From Plotosus lineatus (Eukaryota > Chordata > Actinopteri > Siluriformes > Plotosidae), in NCBI GenBank assembly GCA_024760905.1, contig CM045746.1, positions 5,193,501 to 5,257,500 on the forward strand: a stretch of 64,000 nt of DNA, given 5' to 3'. Below are positions 32,765 through 43,618 of the stretch, piece by piece. The position numbers and the translations under genes are program-made. Each line of letters begins with the position of its first letter. The first letter of the stretch is position 1. The notes under the pieces were generated by a model. The model was given only the letters and a program-made list of their open reading frames with translations, did not search any database and had not been told where the DNA came from.

Positions 32765-33346
32765 ATGTTAATGTTACCTTCACCTATTAAACCGATACAC
32801 TTTGTGGATATGCTAATTAAATACTCGCATCATTGCCAACTTACTGGTGCAGATTATAGTTTTATTCTGCATGCCGCTCTTGGGGAGGCGTCTGATGAGG
32901 TCTGCCTCCTTCAAGAAGTTCCGTGTCTTGATTATAAAAATGATTATTGGAGGAACACAAAGCAATGTCTGCCAGACTTAAAAGAACAATTAACCCGTTA
33001 TCTCTTTGCACGCCAGCAAGCGAATCGCGATCTTAGCCAAGGAACTAACTGTAAACAGGAGAAAACTGAACCGGTGTCAAGGTTTCTTGCTTGCTTTTGC
33101 AATACGTGGATCCTCTTGGGGGGAATGGAGTTAGTAGATGATGAAGCTAATCACTTCATCACTACCTTTATGAATAACTGTCTTCCTTCGATACAAAACA
33201 TTTTGAAATTTCAACTCATTGATCGTGTACACATGACACCCAGAATGTTGGGGGAGAGGATTAGGACGATAGAGGGTGATGGCATTTTGGAATTTAATCA
33301 ATTTGCATGCCTCTCTATCATTAGAGAAGGCCGTCCTTGCCAGTAG
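32765..33346 (+). pseudogene. ERV Gag capsid-like ORF
   Basis: A 193-codon open frame with retroviral-capsid character: helical, with the major-homology-like part around residues 95-130 (QEKTEPVSRFLACFCNTW) and a helical C-terminal half. It precedes the nucleocapsid knuckle by about 80 bp. Its identity comes from position and general pattern. Matrix sequence upstream was not recognised. The frame is open here but cannot give a full Gag because of the SINE downstream. Confidence 0.65.
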
Positions 33347-33995
33347 CGGTGAAGACACATGCAACGTAATCGTGATCGTGCCCCCTCTCGAGGTTCTTAT
33401 CCTCAGGGGCCACGCAGATTAGGTACCTGTCATTATTGTGGCAAAGAAAGTTCAGTTCATCAGTTCATTTTCTGTAACCGCTTCATCCTAATTAGGGTCG
33501 CGGGGAGGCTGGTGCCCATCCCAACCAACTCAGGGCGAGGGCAGAGTACACCCTGACAGCTCGCCAGGCCATCGCAGGGCGGAAACACGCAGACGGCTTT
33601 GCAGCCTACTCTTGTCGAAAGTCAGCAATGGTTCTTTTACATGCCTCACACCATAGACAGTGAGAGACATGGCCGGCCTTTGATAACCCAGTTAGCTGCA
33701 CTGGGGGGGACAGTGACAACCTTGTGGAGAGTTGGACTCGAACCCCCAACCTTTGGATCGGAGATTCAGCACCTTATACCACTAGACCACCACTGCCCCT
33801 GGCAAAGAAAGTCACTGGACATATAAATGTAGACAGAAAAAGGCTGATGAAAGGAATCAGCAAAGAACGTTTGCCCCTCCTCGTTCTAATCATGCCTACA
33901 CTCCTCCACCACCTGTGCATCCTGCTACATATACATACATGCAGACACCCCATCCTATCAGCCCCTATCACCAATAGGGCTTCCTAAAGAGCGAG
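33347..33995 (+). pseudogene. ERV nucleocapsid region, knuckle split by SINE
   Basis: The knuckle starts CHYCGKES at 33428-33451 and its remaining His and Cys (HWTYKC) lie at about 33813-33830, after the SINE. Read across one target-site copy, the spacing is C-x2-C-x4-H-x4-C. Pro/His-rich sequence follows. The insertion truncates the protein after the second Cys. Confidence 0.85.
33452..33799 (-). repeat. SINE-A, TGAA-type tail, in ERV gag
   Basis: A minus-strand full copy flanked by TGGCAAAGAAAGT at 33439-33451 and 33800-33812, a 13-bp target duplication. Its head (box B GAGTCCAAC side at about 33730, box A CCACTAGACCACCA at 33779) is at the high-coordinate end. The tail near 33452 has the TTCAGTTCATCAGTTCATTT complement. 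Confidence 0.95.
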
Positions 33996-34320
33996 GACAT
34001 CAGTTCACAGATGCTCCATATCTCCTTTACTTCCCCTGAGGGTAGTAATCTTCCGAGGGTAGAATTGATTGTTGCTAATGTGCCTTTTCCTTTTTTTGTA
34101 GCTACTGAAGCTACAATGTCCTCCCTAGGGAGGGGCTATGAAGGTCCTCGGTCTGACCAATCTATACGCTCTGTGGCAATTGATGGGGTCCTTTTTAATT
34201 TGCCATGTACACACCCGCTGCGGGTGGCATGTGTTCTCCTTTTTCCATTCCTTTGTATATATGCCTTCGTGTCCCTTTAATCTTTTAGGTAGAGACTTAC
34301 TGTGTGCCTTGTCATTATCT
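33996..34320 (+). pseudogene. ERV aspartic protease remnant
   Basis: At about 34098-34120 the retropepsin active-site position reads VATEATMS, so the catalytic Asp and the following Gly of the family's DTGA/DSGA motif are replaced. The C-terminal NLLGRDLL signature is kept at about 34280-34305, in another frame. A dead protease would block polyprotein maturation. Confidence 0.7.
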
Positions 34321-34479
34321 TTATTTGGCTTTAATGGTTCCGCTGTAACTATATACACGCCTGATGATGTACCTCTGAATATGTCACATTTATCTGGTTC
34401 TTTTGTCCCGCTCAATTTTGCTGCAGTATGTCTTTCAGAGGGTTCTCTGTCCTTGACACTCGCTGTCCTGGACTCCCTC

Positions 34480-35390
34480 CCGTCACACCTCTGGCCTGAA
34501 CATAAGGATGAGATCGGGTTGGTTCACTGTGTCCCTTATGAGGCTACAATCAAACATCCTAATCCTGTTTTTATAAAACAATACCCTCTCTCAAAGGATA
34601 AGTCTGTGGCAATTGATTCATTGTTCAAGTCTTTCCTTCAGCAGGGAGTGGTCACACGATATTCTAGTTTTTACAACACTCCAGTTAGTCCTGTACCGAA
34701 GCCTGACGGTACCTGGCATTTTACACAAGACTTGCGTAGAATTAACGACATAATAATACCTGTGGCACCTGATTTTCCTTCTATTATCGCATCAATACCA
34801 TGTAATCATTCTCATTTTTCTGTGATTGATCTGTTCTGCCTTCTTCAGTGTTCCTGTTGAGGAGCAGACACAGCCACTCTTCGCCTTCACGCACAGAGGT
34901 AGACAATAAACGTGAACTAGATTGCCACAAGGCTTCATTGATTCACCTGCTGTCTTCTCAGCTGTTGTTAGGGATGTGCTCTGCGACCTTGTCCTTCCAC
35001 TGGGCTCCTGTGTCCTCCAATACGCAGATGATATTCTGGTGTCTGCTGAAAGCCAGGAGGCATGTTCAGCCGCCTCCCTGGTCCTCCTCAAGCACCTGGC
35101 TGAACGTGGCTTCAAGGTATCAAAGACAAAGTTACAGTTCTGTGAGGACAAAGTGAAATACCTGGGCTTTGAACTTTCACTGGGCACTAAGACTCTCCCC
35201 AAGGACAGAATCCAGATTATACTGGACACAAAGCATCCCACCACAAAGCACGCATTGATGGCGTATCTGGGACTCATTAACTACTGCCGCCAATGGATTC
35301 CTGACTGCTCTTTTTATGATAAATGTCTCGGGTCTGCTTTCTGTCATACAGACCCTCCACAGCAGCTGTGACCATGGACTCCTGCCATAC
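34480..35390 (+). pseudogene. ERV reverse transcriptase
   Basis: The frame to 34860 has the RT start (FLQQGVVTRYSSFYNTPVSP, QDLRRINDIIIPVAPDFPSI and FSVIDL). After a frameshift near 34845 and stops near 34906, the second frame (34922-35371) has LPQGFIDSPAVFS, the intact catalytic box YADDILVS at about 35022, and the thumb/connection region with KVKYLGFEL. The palm aspartates are preserved though the frame is broken. It belongs with the Pro-Pol polyprotein. Confidence 0.85.
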
Positions 35391-35499
35391 TGACCGCTTA
35401 TCATGCCCTGTGCAATGCATTGTGTTCTGCACCAGCCCTGGGTCTTCCTGACTACACGAAAACCTTGCACCTCTACGCCTGTGAATACAATGGCGTGGC

Positions 35500-36330
35500 T
35501 ACCGTTGTATGCAGCCCTGCGCTTTCCTTTCCAAAACTGCTTTTCTACGTGCAGTTGCCGCCTGTGCTGTGATGGTTAAAGACGCTGAAAAACTCATCCT
35601 TTCCTATCCTCTCGTTTTACATTCTTCACATCAGGTAACTCAGGTCCTGCAAAGTTTACAAACACAACATATGACTGTACAGCGTCATTCTGGTTATGAG
35701 AACATTCTCATAGCCACAGAAAAAAATCTCTCTATTCATTCTATTTCCTCTTTTGATACTCTTGGTCATGCTCTAGCGAGTCTCATTAGTTCTTCGGACG
35801 ACACTATTTATGATGACACACACAATTGCATCTCAGAAATAATTCACTCAACTAGTATTCGACCTGACCACCTGCAAGCCCCCTGGGATTTGGGGATGAG
35901 CTGTTTGTTGATGGCTCATGTTCTAAACATCAGGACTGTGTGTTCCTCTGTGGCTACTCGGTGTGCTCTTTACCAAACACCATTGTTGAGTCACACACCC
36001 TTCCATTTTCCTCGGCTAAGGCTGCTGAACTCTGCGCTCTCACACATGCCTGTAATCTCTCCTCTGGCAAGGATGTTACTATTTGCACTGACTCTAGAGC
36101 CATCTAGATATGCCTTTTGGCATGGCTCACGACTTTGGACGCATCTGGCAATCACAGGGCATCCAGTCTGCTGATGGAAAGCTCATCTCCCACTCCTCTC
36201 TGCTTATAAAGACCTTATTAATGCTTGATATCTTCCTTGTACTCTCGCTATAGTTAAAACCAAGTCAATTCCTCAGGGGACGATTATGAGTCTCGGGTAA
36301 CTCTTTGGCAGACAGAATCGCCAAACAGGC
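35500..36330 (+). pseudogene. ERV RNase H
   Basis: Short segments show the RNase H carboxylates in order: DELFVDGSCSK (about 35895), AAELCALTHAC (about 36025) and CTDSRAI (about 36088). Frameshifts and stops separate them. It follows the RT connection region. Confidence 0.7.
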
Positions 36331-36479
36331 TGCCTCTACATGCATTCTTCCCCCTTTTCTGTCTAACTCTATTTCTTAATATTGCGCACCCTTTTGCCTG
36401 TCTCGTGCTCTTATTACTAATCTAGACCTACACTCCATTCAAGCGTTCACTACACCATCTGATACTTCCTTTTGTAAAC

Positions 36480-37290
36480 ACGTATGTGGCTTCTCACGGT
36501 TTATGGTGCACCCTCTCTGGACAACTTTGTCTTCCCTCTCACTGTGTGCCTTTCCTCGTGTGTGAGTTTCACAGTGTTACACATCACGCTCAAAGAGAGG
36601 TAAAAGAGGACATGAACAAACGTTTTTGTATAGAAAATTTGAACGCTACAATTGATTCTATCCTTTCAAGATGTCTAACATGCGCACAAAACAAACCTAC
36701 TGGTACCACTACTAAACACAAAATGCTTCCAATACCCACCTCACCATTCCTGGAATGGCAGGTTGATTTCACACACATGCCTACATGTAAACCATTTAAA
36801 TATCTTTTGCTGTTCATTGATAAATTTTCTCAATGGGTTCAAGCCTTTCCATGTGCCTGAGAAAATGCAAAGGTGGTTACTCGTATCTTAGCCAAAGAAA
36901 TCATACCTAGATATGGAATACCTCAAGCTATTGATTCAGATAAGGGTACTCAATTTACTTTGAGGATCACACAACAACTTTGTAAGTATTTAAACCTTAA
37001 TTGGTGATTTCACATTCCATACCATCCACAATCTTCTGGGATTGTTGAATGTACCAATCGTACTGTAAAGAGAAGCTCACAAAGGCTATGCAAAGCACTA
37101 GCTGTAAAAACTGGGTTGACCTCCTCCCCACGGTGTTGGCTGAAATGAGAATGACGACCTGAAAAGATGTGCACCTGTCACCACATGAGATCATATTTGG
37201 GCGACCTTTCCCACTCCCTTGGCGGAAAGGAATGGCAGCTTTGAGTGCCTCAGATCTTAAGGGTTCACATGGACAAATACTCTGCAGCCT
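36480..37290 (+). pseudogene. ERV integrase
   Basis: The His-Cys zinc region (Cys pair in CLTCAQNK, about 36675) leads into the catalytic core: first Asp in WQVDFTHMP (about 36758), second in IDSDKGTQFT (about 36935), Glu in YHPQSSGIVECTN (about 37020). All three catalytic residues can be read. Stops at 36858 and about 37003, and later frame loss, inactivate it. The C-terminal end runs into the LINE insertion. Confidence 0.85.
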
Positions 37291-37369
37291 TCATTGCTAA
37301 ATTACATGAATTATGGTCCAGAGTTACTGCATTCACCGTCCCTCTCCCTTGCACAAATACACATAGCTG

Positions 37370-40300
37370 ATGATGATGTTCGTTGACTCGATATCGAGCA
37401 TGACCATAGCAACACAAACAACACAGTGTCTAAGGCGGGGTGATGTGTCCGCAGGTGGCTTGTAAGGCCAATACGGGTGTGAAAACCCCTCCCACAAGTT
37501 GGACACCAGTGAGAGGGGGTCGTGTTGGTAGATTGGTCAGCTCGAGCCTTGTGTGTTTGACGTTTATCTTTGGCTGCTTTCGAACGTTTATTCTCTGAGT
37601 GGATGGCAACTTTGTGAATCAGTTTGCGCCAAGCCGGTCTGTCAAATGCTGCGGTTTCCCATGTTGCAACGTTGATGTTGAAGTCCTTCAGGTATGCTTT
37701 GATGGAGTCTTTATAGCGTTTGCGCTGGCCTCCTACTTTCCTGCTACCACAACTGAGTTCACCATACAGTAACTGCTTGGGTATCCTGGAGTCTGACATA
37801 CGGCAGACATGTCCTGCCCATCGTGTCTGAGCTTTGCGCATGATGGTAATAACACTGGGGAGGTCTGCTCTCTCCAGAACATCTGTGTTTGTGATCCTAT
37901 CTTGCCAGCGGATATTAAAGATGTTTCGGAGACAACGGAGATGGAACTGCTGGAGAAGTTTCTCATGTCTTCTGTAGATGGTCCAAGATTCACAGCCATA
38001 AAGAAGTACAGTTAAGACGACTGCTCTGTACAATTTGATCTTGGTGTATTGTGAGATACCTCTTCATTCCCAGACTGATTTCTTCAATCTCCCAAAAACG
38101 CTGCTTGCCTTTGCAATGCGGTTGCTGACTTCAGCATCGATGTTGGTGTATCGAGAGAGAGTGCTGCCGAGGTAGGTGAAGTTTTCCACATCTTGAAGTC
38201 GCTGTCCCTTCACTGTGGTGTTTGGTTCCTGATATGGTTTTCCTGGGGCGGGCTGATACATCACTTCAGTCTTCTTGATGCTAATGGTGTGACCGAAGTT
38301 GTCACAGGCAGACGAGAATGCGTCCATTTCCTGTTGCATTTCTTGCTCATTGATGGCACTGAGGGCACAGTCATCAGCAAAGAGCAGATCACGAATCACA
38401 GTCTCTTTGACTTTAGTGACGGCCTGCAGACGTCGGAGGTTGAACAGTTTTCTGTCACACCTGTACTTGATGGGGATGCCGAGGGGAGTCTCCCTAAAGG
38501 CATCGGTCAGCATCGCCGAAAACATCAAACTGAACAGTGTAGGGGCGAGGACACAGCCTTGTTTAACTCCATTTGACACATGAAACCGACCGGAGGCGTT
38601 TCCATCGTCAAGAACACGGGCCATCATTCCGTCGTGAAATTGTCTGACAATCTTCACGAACCTGTCCGGGCAGCCAAACTTCGACATGATCTTCCACAGT
38701 CCCTCTCTGCTCACAGTGTCAAAGGCTTTTGTTAGATCTACGAAAGTGATATAGAGATCTTAGCTTTGTTCCACACTTTTCTCCTGAATCTGACGGGCAG
38801 CAAAGATCATATCAATGGTCCCTCGACCTGCGCGGAATCCACATTGGCTCTCGGGAAGATGACCTTGCTCGAGATGTTTCAGGCGACGATTGAGGAGCAC
38901 TCGAGCAAAGATCTTGCCGGCGATAGAGAGAAGTGATAGCCCTCTGTGGTTGTCACACAATCGCTTGTTTCCCTTTCTTTTGTAGATGTGAATGATTGTG
39001 GCATCTTTAAAATCTTGAGGGAGGGTCTCACTTTCCCAAAACGATTGAAATAGTGCTGTAAGTTTGTGTAGGAGAGAAGGGCTGCCTGTCTTGAACACTG
39101 GAAGGGATGGCATCAGCGCTGGGGGCTTTCCCAGGCGACATCTGCTTGATTGCCTTGGCAACCTCGTCCTCTGATGGAGTTATGTCCAAGTCTGGATTTA
39201 TCTCCACCTGGGGAAGGCGTTGAACAGCTTCGTCATTGATGGACGACGGACAATTTAGAATGCCGTTGAAGTGTTCTGCCCATCTCTCTACGATCTTGTT
39301 TTTGTCGGTGATGAGTGTTGCTCCATCCGCGCTAAGTAAAGGGGTACTGCCTGATGTTGATGGTCCGAATACACACCTGAGTGAATCATAGAAGCGTTTC
39401 ATGTCATGTCTATCTGCAAAGTCTTGAGTCTCGTCGGCTTTGTTAATTAGCCATGTGTCTTGCATAGCGCGGAGATTTATCTGCACCTGTCTGCGCTTAC
39501 TGATGTAGGCGTCTTTCTTTGAGACCGAGTTGGGATCACTCTGGTGAGCTCTGAAGACTTGGCGTTTTTCTTCCAGCAGGGCTCTGATTTTGACATCATT
39601 TTCATCAAACCAGTCTTGGTGGTTCCTGGTAGCTTGTCCGAGCACCTGTAGGGCAACAGAATGAACAGATGTCTTCAGAGAGTCCCAGTCGTTTCCGGTA
39701 GCCTCAGTCAGCTGGCTTTCTAAACTTGCTACTAGTTCTTCTAGAACGGAAGGAAGCTTGAGCTTGTTGATGTTGAGTTTCTTCACAACTGTCTGGCCTT
39801 GTGGTCTTCTCTTGGGCTGAATATGCAAATTGGTCTTAGAAATGATGAGACGATGGTCTGTCCAACAGTCAGCACCACACATTGCCTTAGTCACACGCAC
39901 ATCCCGCCTGTCCTTTGCTCTGACAATGATGTAGTCGATGAGATGCCAATGCTCAGATCGAGGGTGCATCCACAACATTTTATTACGGGTTGGAAGGCGG
40001 AACATGGTGTTGGTGATGGCTAAGCCATGGGTGGCACACGTTCTGAGCAGGAAGAGACCATTACTGTTACATTTCCCGACTCCATGGGGTCTGAGGACTC
40101 CTCCCCATGCCTGGTGGTCTTGACCTACACAAGCATTAAAGTCGCCAAGGAGTAGGAGCTTGTCCGCTTGCGGAACAGTGGAGATGAGGGCATCCAGTTC
40201 TTCATAGAACTCCTCCTTATTGTCTTCCGTTTGTCATGGTGGGAGCGTAGGCGCTAATGAGGGTTGCGGATCTCCCCCTGTCCAGGGGGAACTTGAGTTT

Positions 40301-41375
40301 CATGAGGCGATCGTTGATGCCTTCTGGTATACAATCAAGTTTTCGTACGAGATGGTCTTTAATCGCAAATCTGACACCAGCCTCACGTCGCTCTTCATTG
40401 CTGCAGCCGCTCCAAAAAAGGTGTAGCCGCCTCCAACCTCACTGAGCTGGCCTTTGTCGGGAAAGCGTGTTTCGCTGAGGGCTGCGATGTCGACATTGTA
40501 GCGGGCGAGTTCTCTGGCTACGAGAGCCGTACGTCTTTCTGGTCTCCCTGACTTACAGGTGGTTGAGTCGAGAAGAGTTCTAACGTCCATGACGCAAGGA
40601 TGAGCTTGAATATTTTCTTGGATATTTTCTTGTGATTTCGACCACAAGATGGGAACCCGCCAGCCACGGTATGCTGGCCAGGTGGTTGTAGAACAGGCTA
40701 TGTTTAGAGCACCTTTTCTAGCTCTGTCCTCAGACTACGGAGGCAGGCAGAGCTATCCTAAATAGGGCTGCCTGGTCGCTCAGGGGGCTGCCGAACTTCC
40801 CTGCTGTCCTGATCAGAGAAGTACAACCATATGGCCTGAGCCGCCTGTGTGCAGGATTGCAGCTACAGCTTCCAGTGATTCCGCACCTGCTCCTTCGCCA
40901 TTCCCCCATTGCCACAGGACTTTGAGGGTAAAGGGTTGTCTATGGTGGTGTTGCCATTACTTGCGCTGAACTTGGATTAAAGTGAAGGAGGCTTGCGCAG
41001 CACCAGCCTCACTCTCTCGTCCTGATGAGCCTGATCCCACGGCAAGAAAGAGTCAAGACAGTTGGAGACTCATCGAGGGTGCAGGAGTTGCCGGAAAGGG
41101 ACGAAATACGCCTTCTAACCGCCTACGGGGCTCCACTCCGGATTTTCTGTTGGGGTTTACTCCTTTAGCCTTAGCAATTCAAGGCCAACCTGCAAGGCAA
41201 CAGGAAAAAACTCGTGCCATGCCATCTCCGTGACTTCACCGAAACCCTGGCACGGGGGGCTCAGTGGGTGCTCGATCTTGCCCAAGGATCTCCCACAGGC
41301 TAGTGGAGGGAAGGAGGCGCCTTACTTTTCCTGTTGGTGTAAGATTTTTCCACCCCGCCACCCAAACACATAAAA
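37370..41375 (-). mobile_element. Near-full-length LINE between ERV pol and env
   Basis: A minus-strand LINE of about 4 kb. From high to low: 5' UTR, endonuclease start (ALSETRFPDKGQ, about 40480), endonuclease end and linker (39028-40005), RT fingers (about 38760-39161), RT palm with LLFADDCAL (about 38385), C-terminal domain (37500-38033) with a C2H2 finger (CPTCGRGFHTRIGLTSHLRT), and a GATGATGATG tail at about 37370. Possible target duplication ACACATA (37361 and about 41367). The clade is uncertain: it is neither the RTE-like nor the Tx1-like family of this window. Confidence 0.75.
37440..40650 (-). pseudogene. Endonuclease-reverse transcriptase of the inserted LINE
   Basis: Coding remnants in four main pieces: 40647-40300 (endonuclease N-terminal), 40005-39028, 39161-38760 and 38714-37440. 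Breaks: a frameshift near 40400, one near 39100, an in-frame stop near 38760 just before LYITFVDLTKAFD, and stops near 38062 after LKKSVWE. The catalytic FADD is intact. The C-terminal C2H2 zinc finger probably contributes nucleic-acid binding. Only a few lesions make it one of the better-preserved elements here. Confidence 0.8.
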
Positions 41376-41713
41376 AAACACATAACACTAAAAACAGGGG
41401 GCTAGAGTGCCAGTAAAAATATTTAACCGATCTGGACAATTGGGTGAACCCAAATATAGCAAACGTGCGGAGATATTTGCCATCACCTGAACAGCTATAA
41501 TAACTCTTTCCACAGTGAACCCATGCAACAAGATTGAAACTGGCCCCATCATGATGTTCCCCCCCCTTTTTTTGTGTTATTAATTATGTTTATGTCTCTT
41601 TTCAGTGTGTATCTCTTAAGTTCTCTTCCTAAAGCCCTGTCCAGTGAAGACGTGGTTTGACACCCTCCTCTCCTCCTCTCTCTGCCGAAATACAGGATGA
41701 ACCAGCAGAGAGC
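41376..41713 (+). other. ERV pol-env interval
   Basis: Non-coding sequence between the LINE and the env start, likely original ERV sequence that includes the env splice region. A TTTCAGTGTGTATCTCTTAAG segment near 41601 could be an acceptor (inference). Confidence 0.35.
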
Positions 41714-43027
41714 ATGAGGTTCTTCCCCCTCCTTTTCATCCTTGCGATCCTGCTGATGACAAGAGGATTACCCTCCCAAACACACCCGCACGACAACACC
41801 TTCTGGCAATTCACCAAATGGACCACCAGATGTCATACAAAGAACTTGTGTTACATCTGTCAACTATTACCTTCTGCTTCAATTTCCATAACAACCAGTA
41901 AGCATAATACCACTACTGTACTGGATATGGCTTCTAAGATGTGTACTAGTGAACATTGCATGAATAAGACTACTACTTGGCTCAATAGTAGTATCTTACA
42001 TTCAGAGTATTGTAGACAGTTTGTAAAACTATTGCATGACCCAACATGGTTACAGGTGTGTATGAACGATAGCATTTCCAGCACCCACTTTTCCCAACGA
42101 CATTCTGTCCTCCCATTTAAGCCTATTTTATTGCCTGAATTTAAGTTTTCTATTTGTTTTTATGGGAAAGGTACATCTGCTTTAGTTTTTCCACCCATTT
42201 ATGTGGGCAATACCTCTCTATTGAATTGTAAGATCACATACTCTGAATTATAATAATCTTGATGGTGCTTGTAACAGCACTAGCTGTTCTTTAACCCACC
42301 CTGGCTCTAAGCCTTGGTGGAGAGCATGGGATGACTGGTATTGGGTTTGTGGTATCAATGTCTACAGGCACCTTCCATATTCATGGAAGGGGGTCTGTGC
42401 ACTGACACAATTCAAATCCACTACTGTTATTATCACCACCATGAATCACACCGTACTGAATAGACATCTAAGAGATCTCTGCACCCATCTGTCCTTTCCA
42501 CAACCCGAAGATCAGTTAAAATCACGATGGGGAAAGTTTTGGGAAACCTTTTTTCCAGAGTATGGCATCACACAGCTTTGGAATCAAGTAGAAGTTACCC
42601 ATTATCGTTTAGCCACATTTGTTAATGAAACTCTCTTGGCTGTTGAAGGTATTCAAAAAGAATTAACTGCATTGCATTTAACTACAACAAAGAACCACAT
42701 GGCACCTGATATACTCCTAGCTGAGAAAGGAGGGGTCTGCGCTATAGTGGGGGATAAATGTTGTACTTTTATTCCCGAGAATGACGAGGACTATGGGGAA
42801 ATTGGGCGAGCGGTGCAACAGATACGAGAAACTGCTAAAGCTTTACGGAAGGATGAAGAGGGAGGACAAATGTGGGGATGGTTATCTGCTATCCTTGGTA
42901 AATGGACCGCATTATTCTCCATGGTTGTTCCAATTATTATTGTTCTCTTATTACTCTGTATATTTGGACCACGCATTGTTAGATGCAGAACAGATCGCAT
43001 GTTTGATGCATGCATTATGCCACGCTA
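41714..43027 (+). pseudogene. ERV envelope, surface and transmembrane parts
   Basis: The chosen Met (41714) starts a hydrophobic signal peptide (MRFFPLLFILAILL). The surface part has many Cys and N-glycosylation sites (for example NKT, NSS, NTS) and ends at a stop at 42252. The downstream frame is open from about 42250 through 43027, with a WVCGINVY segment and then the transmembrane subunit: a heptad-rich region, the C-x6-CC motif (CAIVGDKCC, about 42741), and a membrane span (VVPIIIVLLLLCIF, about 42925). One frame break near 42245 separates the two. No clear furin-type site was recognised. C-x6-CC is characteristic of gamma-type envelopes. Confidence 0.85.
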
Positions 43028-43108
43028 AGAAAAAATAATACCACCAATTATTATCCAGTATGACTTAGATCTCATCAGCGACGACGTTCTCCTGAGTATG
43101 ACAACGTT

Positions 43109-43121
43109 AAAGAGGGAAGAG
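43109..43121 (+). promoter_or_regulatory. ERV polypurine tract
   Basis: AAAGAGGGAAGAG lies immediately before TGGACTGG, the inferred start of the 3' LTR: the plus-strand priming site. Confidence 0.75.
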
Positions 43122-43614
43122 TGGACTGGTAGTAAAGAGGTTTTCAGAGTTGCAGTAATTTTTTATTTTTGTGTTTAATCTCTTCAACTATATATTCACA
43201 TCTGTCTTCCTATAGAAAAACACAAAGTGTTCTCATAAGTATTGTATCCAAGATGTTGTTCCACTTCCCGTGGGAAACTGTTACCAAATGGTCAAGAACC
43301 ATTTGTTTTTGTAATCAGCTCCTTGCATCTACTTTCTGTCCTGTTTATCCAGCTGTTCTTTTAACTTTAGAACTCAGGGATCAAACCTCGGGTCATACAA
43401 GAGTTCTGTAGTTTTCTGACCCCACCCATAAATACTGTAAAAGATATAAATACTCTGTTCACCTCTGAAAGCTTCGGTGAGCTTGTGAATAAAGAACCTG
43501 AGTTTAATACAGTCTTCACTCTGGGTGACATAGACCAACTGACCTGCGAGACGACTTGATCTCTCTCAGAACCAGCGAGAGAAAAGAACTAGACAACGAA
43601 GACAAATCCTAACA
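43122..43614 (+). repeat. ERV 3' LTR
   Basis: About 493 bp with TG (43122) and CA (43614) ends, TATAAA at 43445-43450 and AATAAA at 43488-43493. The ends are inferred from the polypurine tract and the start of TA-rich flank, because the 5' LTR is too short for comparison. Confidence 0.7.
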
Positions 43615-43618
43615 TATA

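Larger units (their letters stand above)
32165..43614 (+). mobile_element. Endogenous retrovirus, gamma-type env, heavily interrupted
   Basis: Order: 5' LTR remnant (32165-32226), leader, gag capsid (32765-33346), nucleocapsid knuckle, protease, RT, RNase H, integrase, [LINE 37370-41375], env (41714-43027), polypurine tract (43109-43121), 3' LTR (43122-43614). The presence of env with a C-x6-CC transmembrane subunit makes this a retrovirus-derived provirus, not a simple LTR retrotransposon. Frameshifts and stops in pro, pol and env, plus SINE and LINE insertions, make it inactive. No primer-binding site can be identified. Confidence 0.88.
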
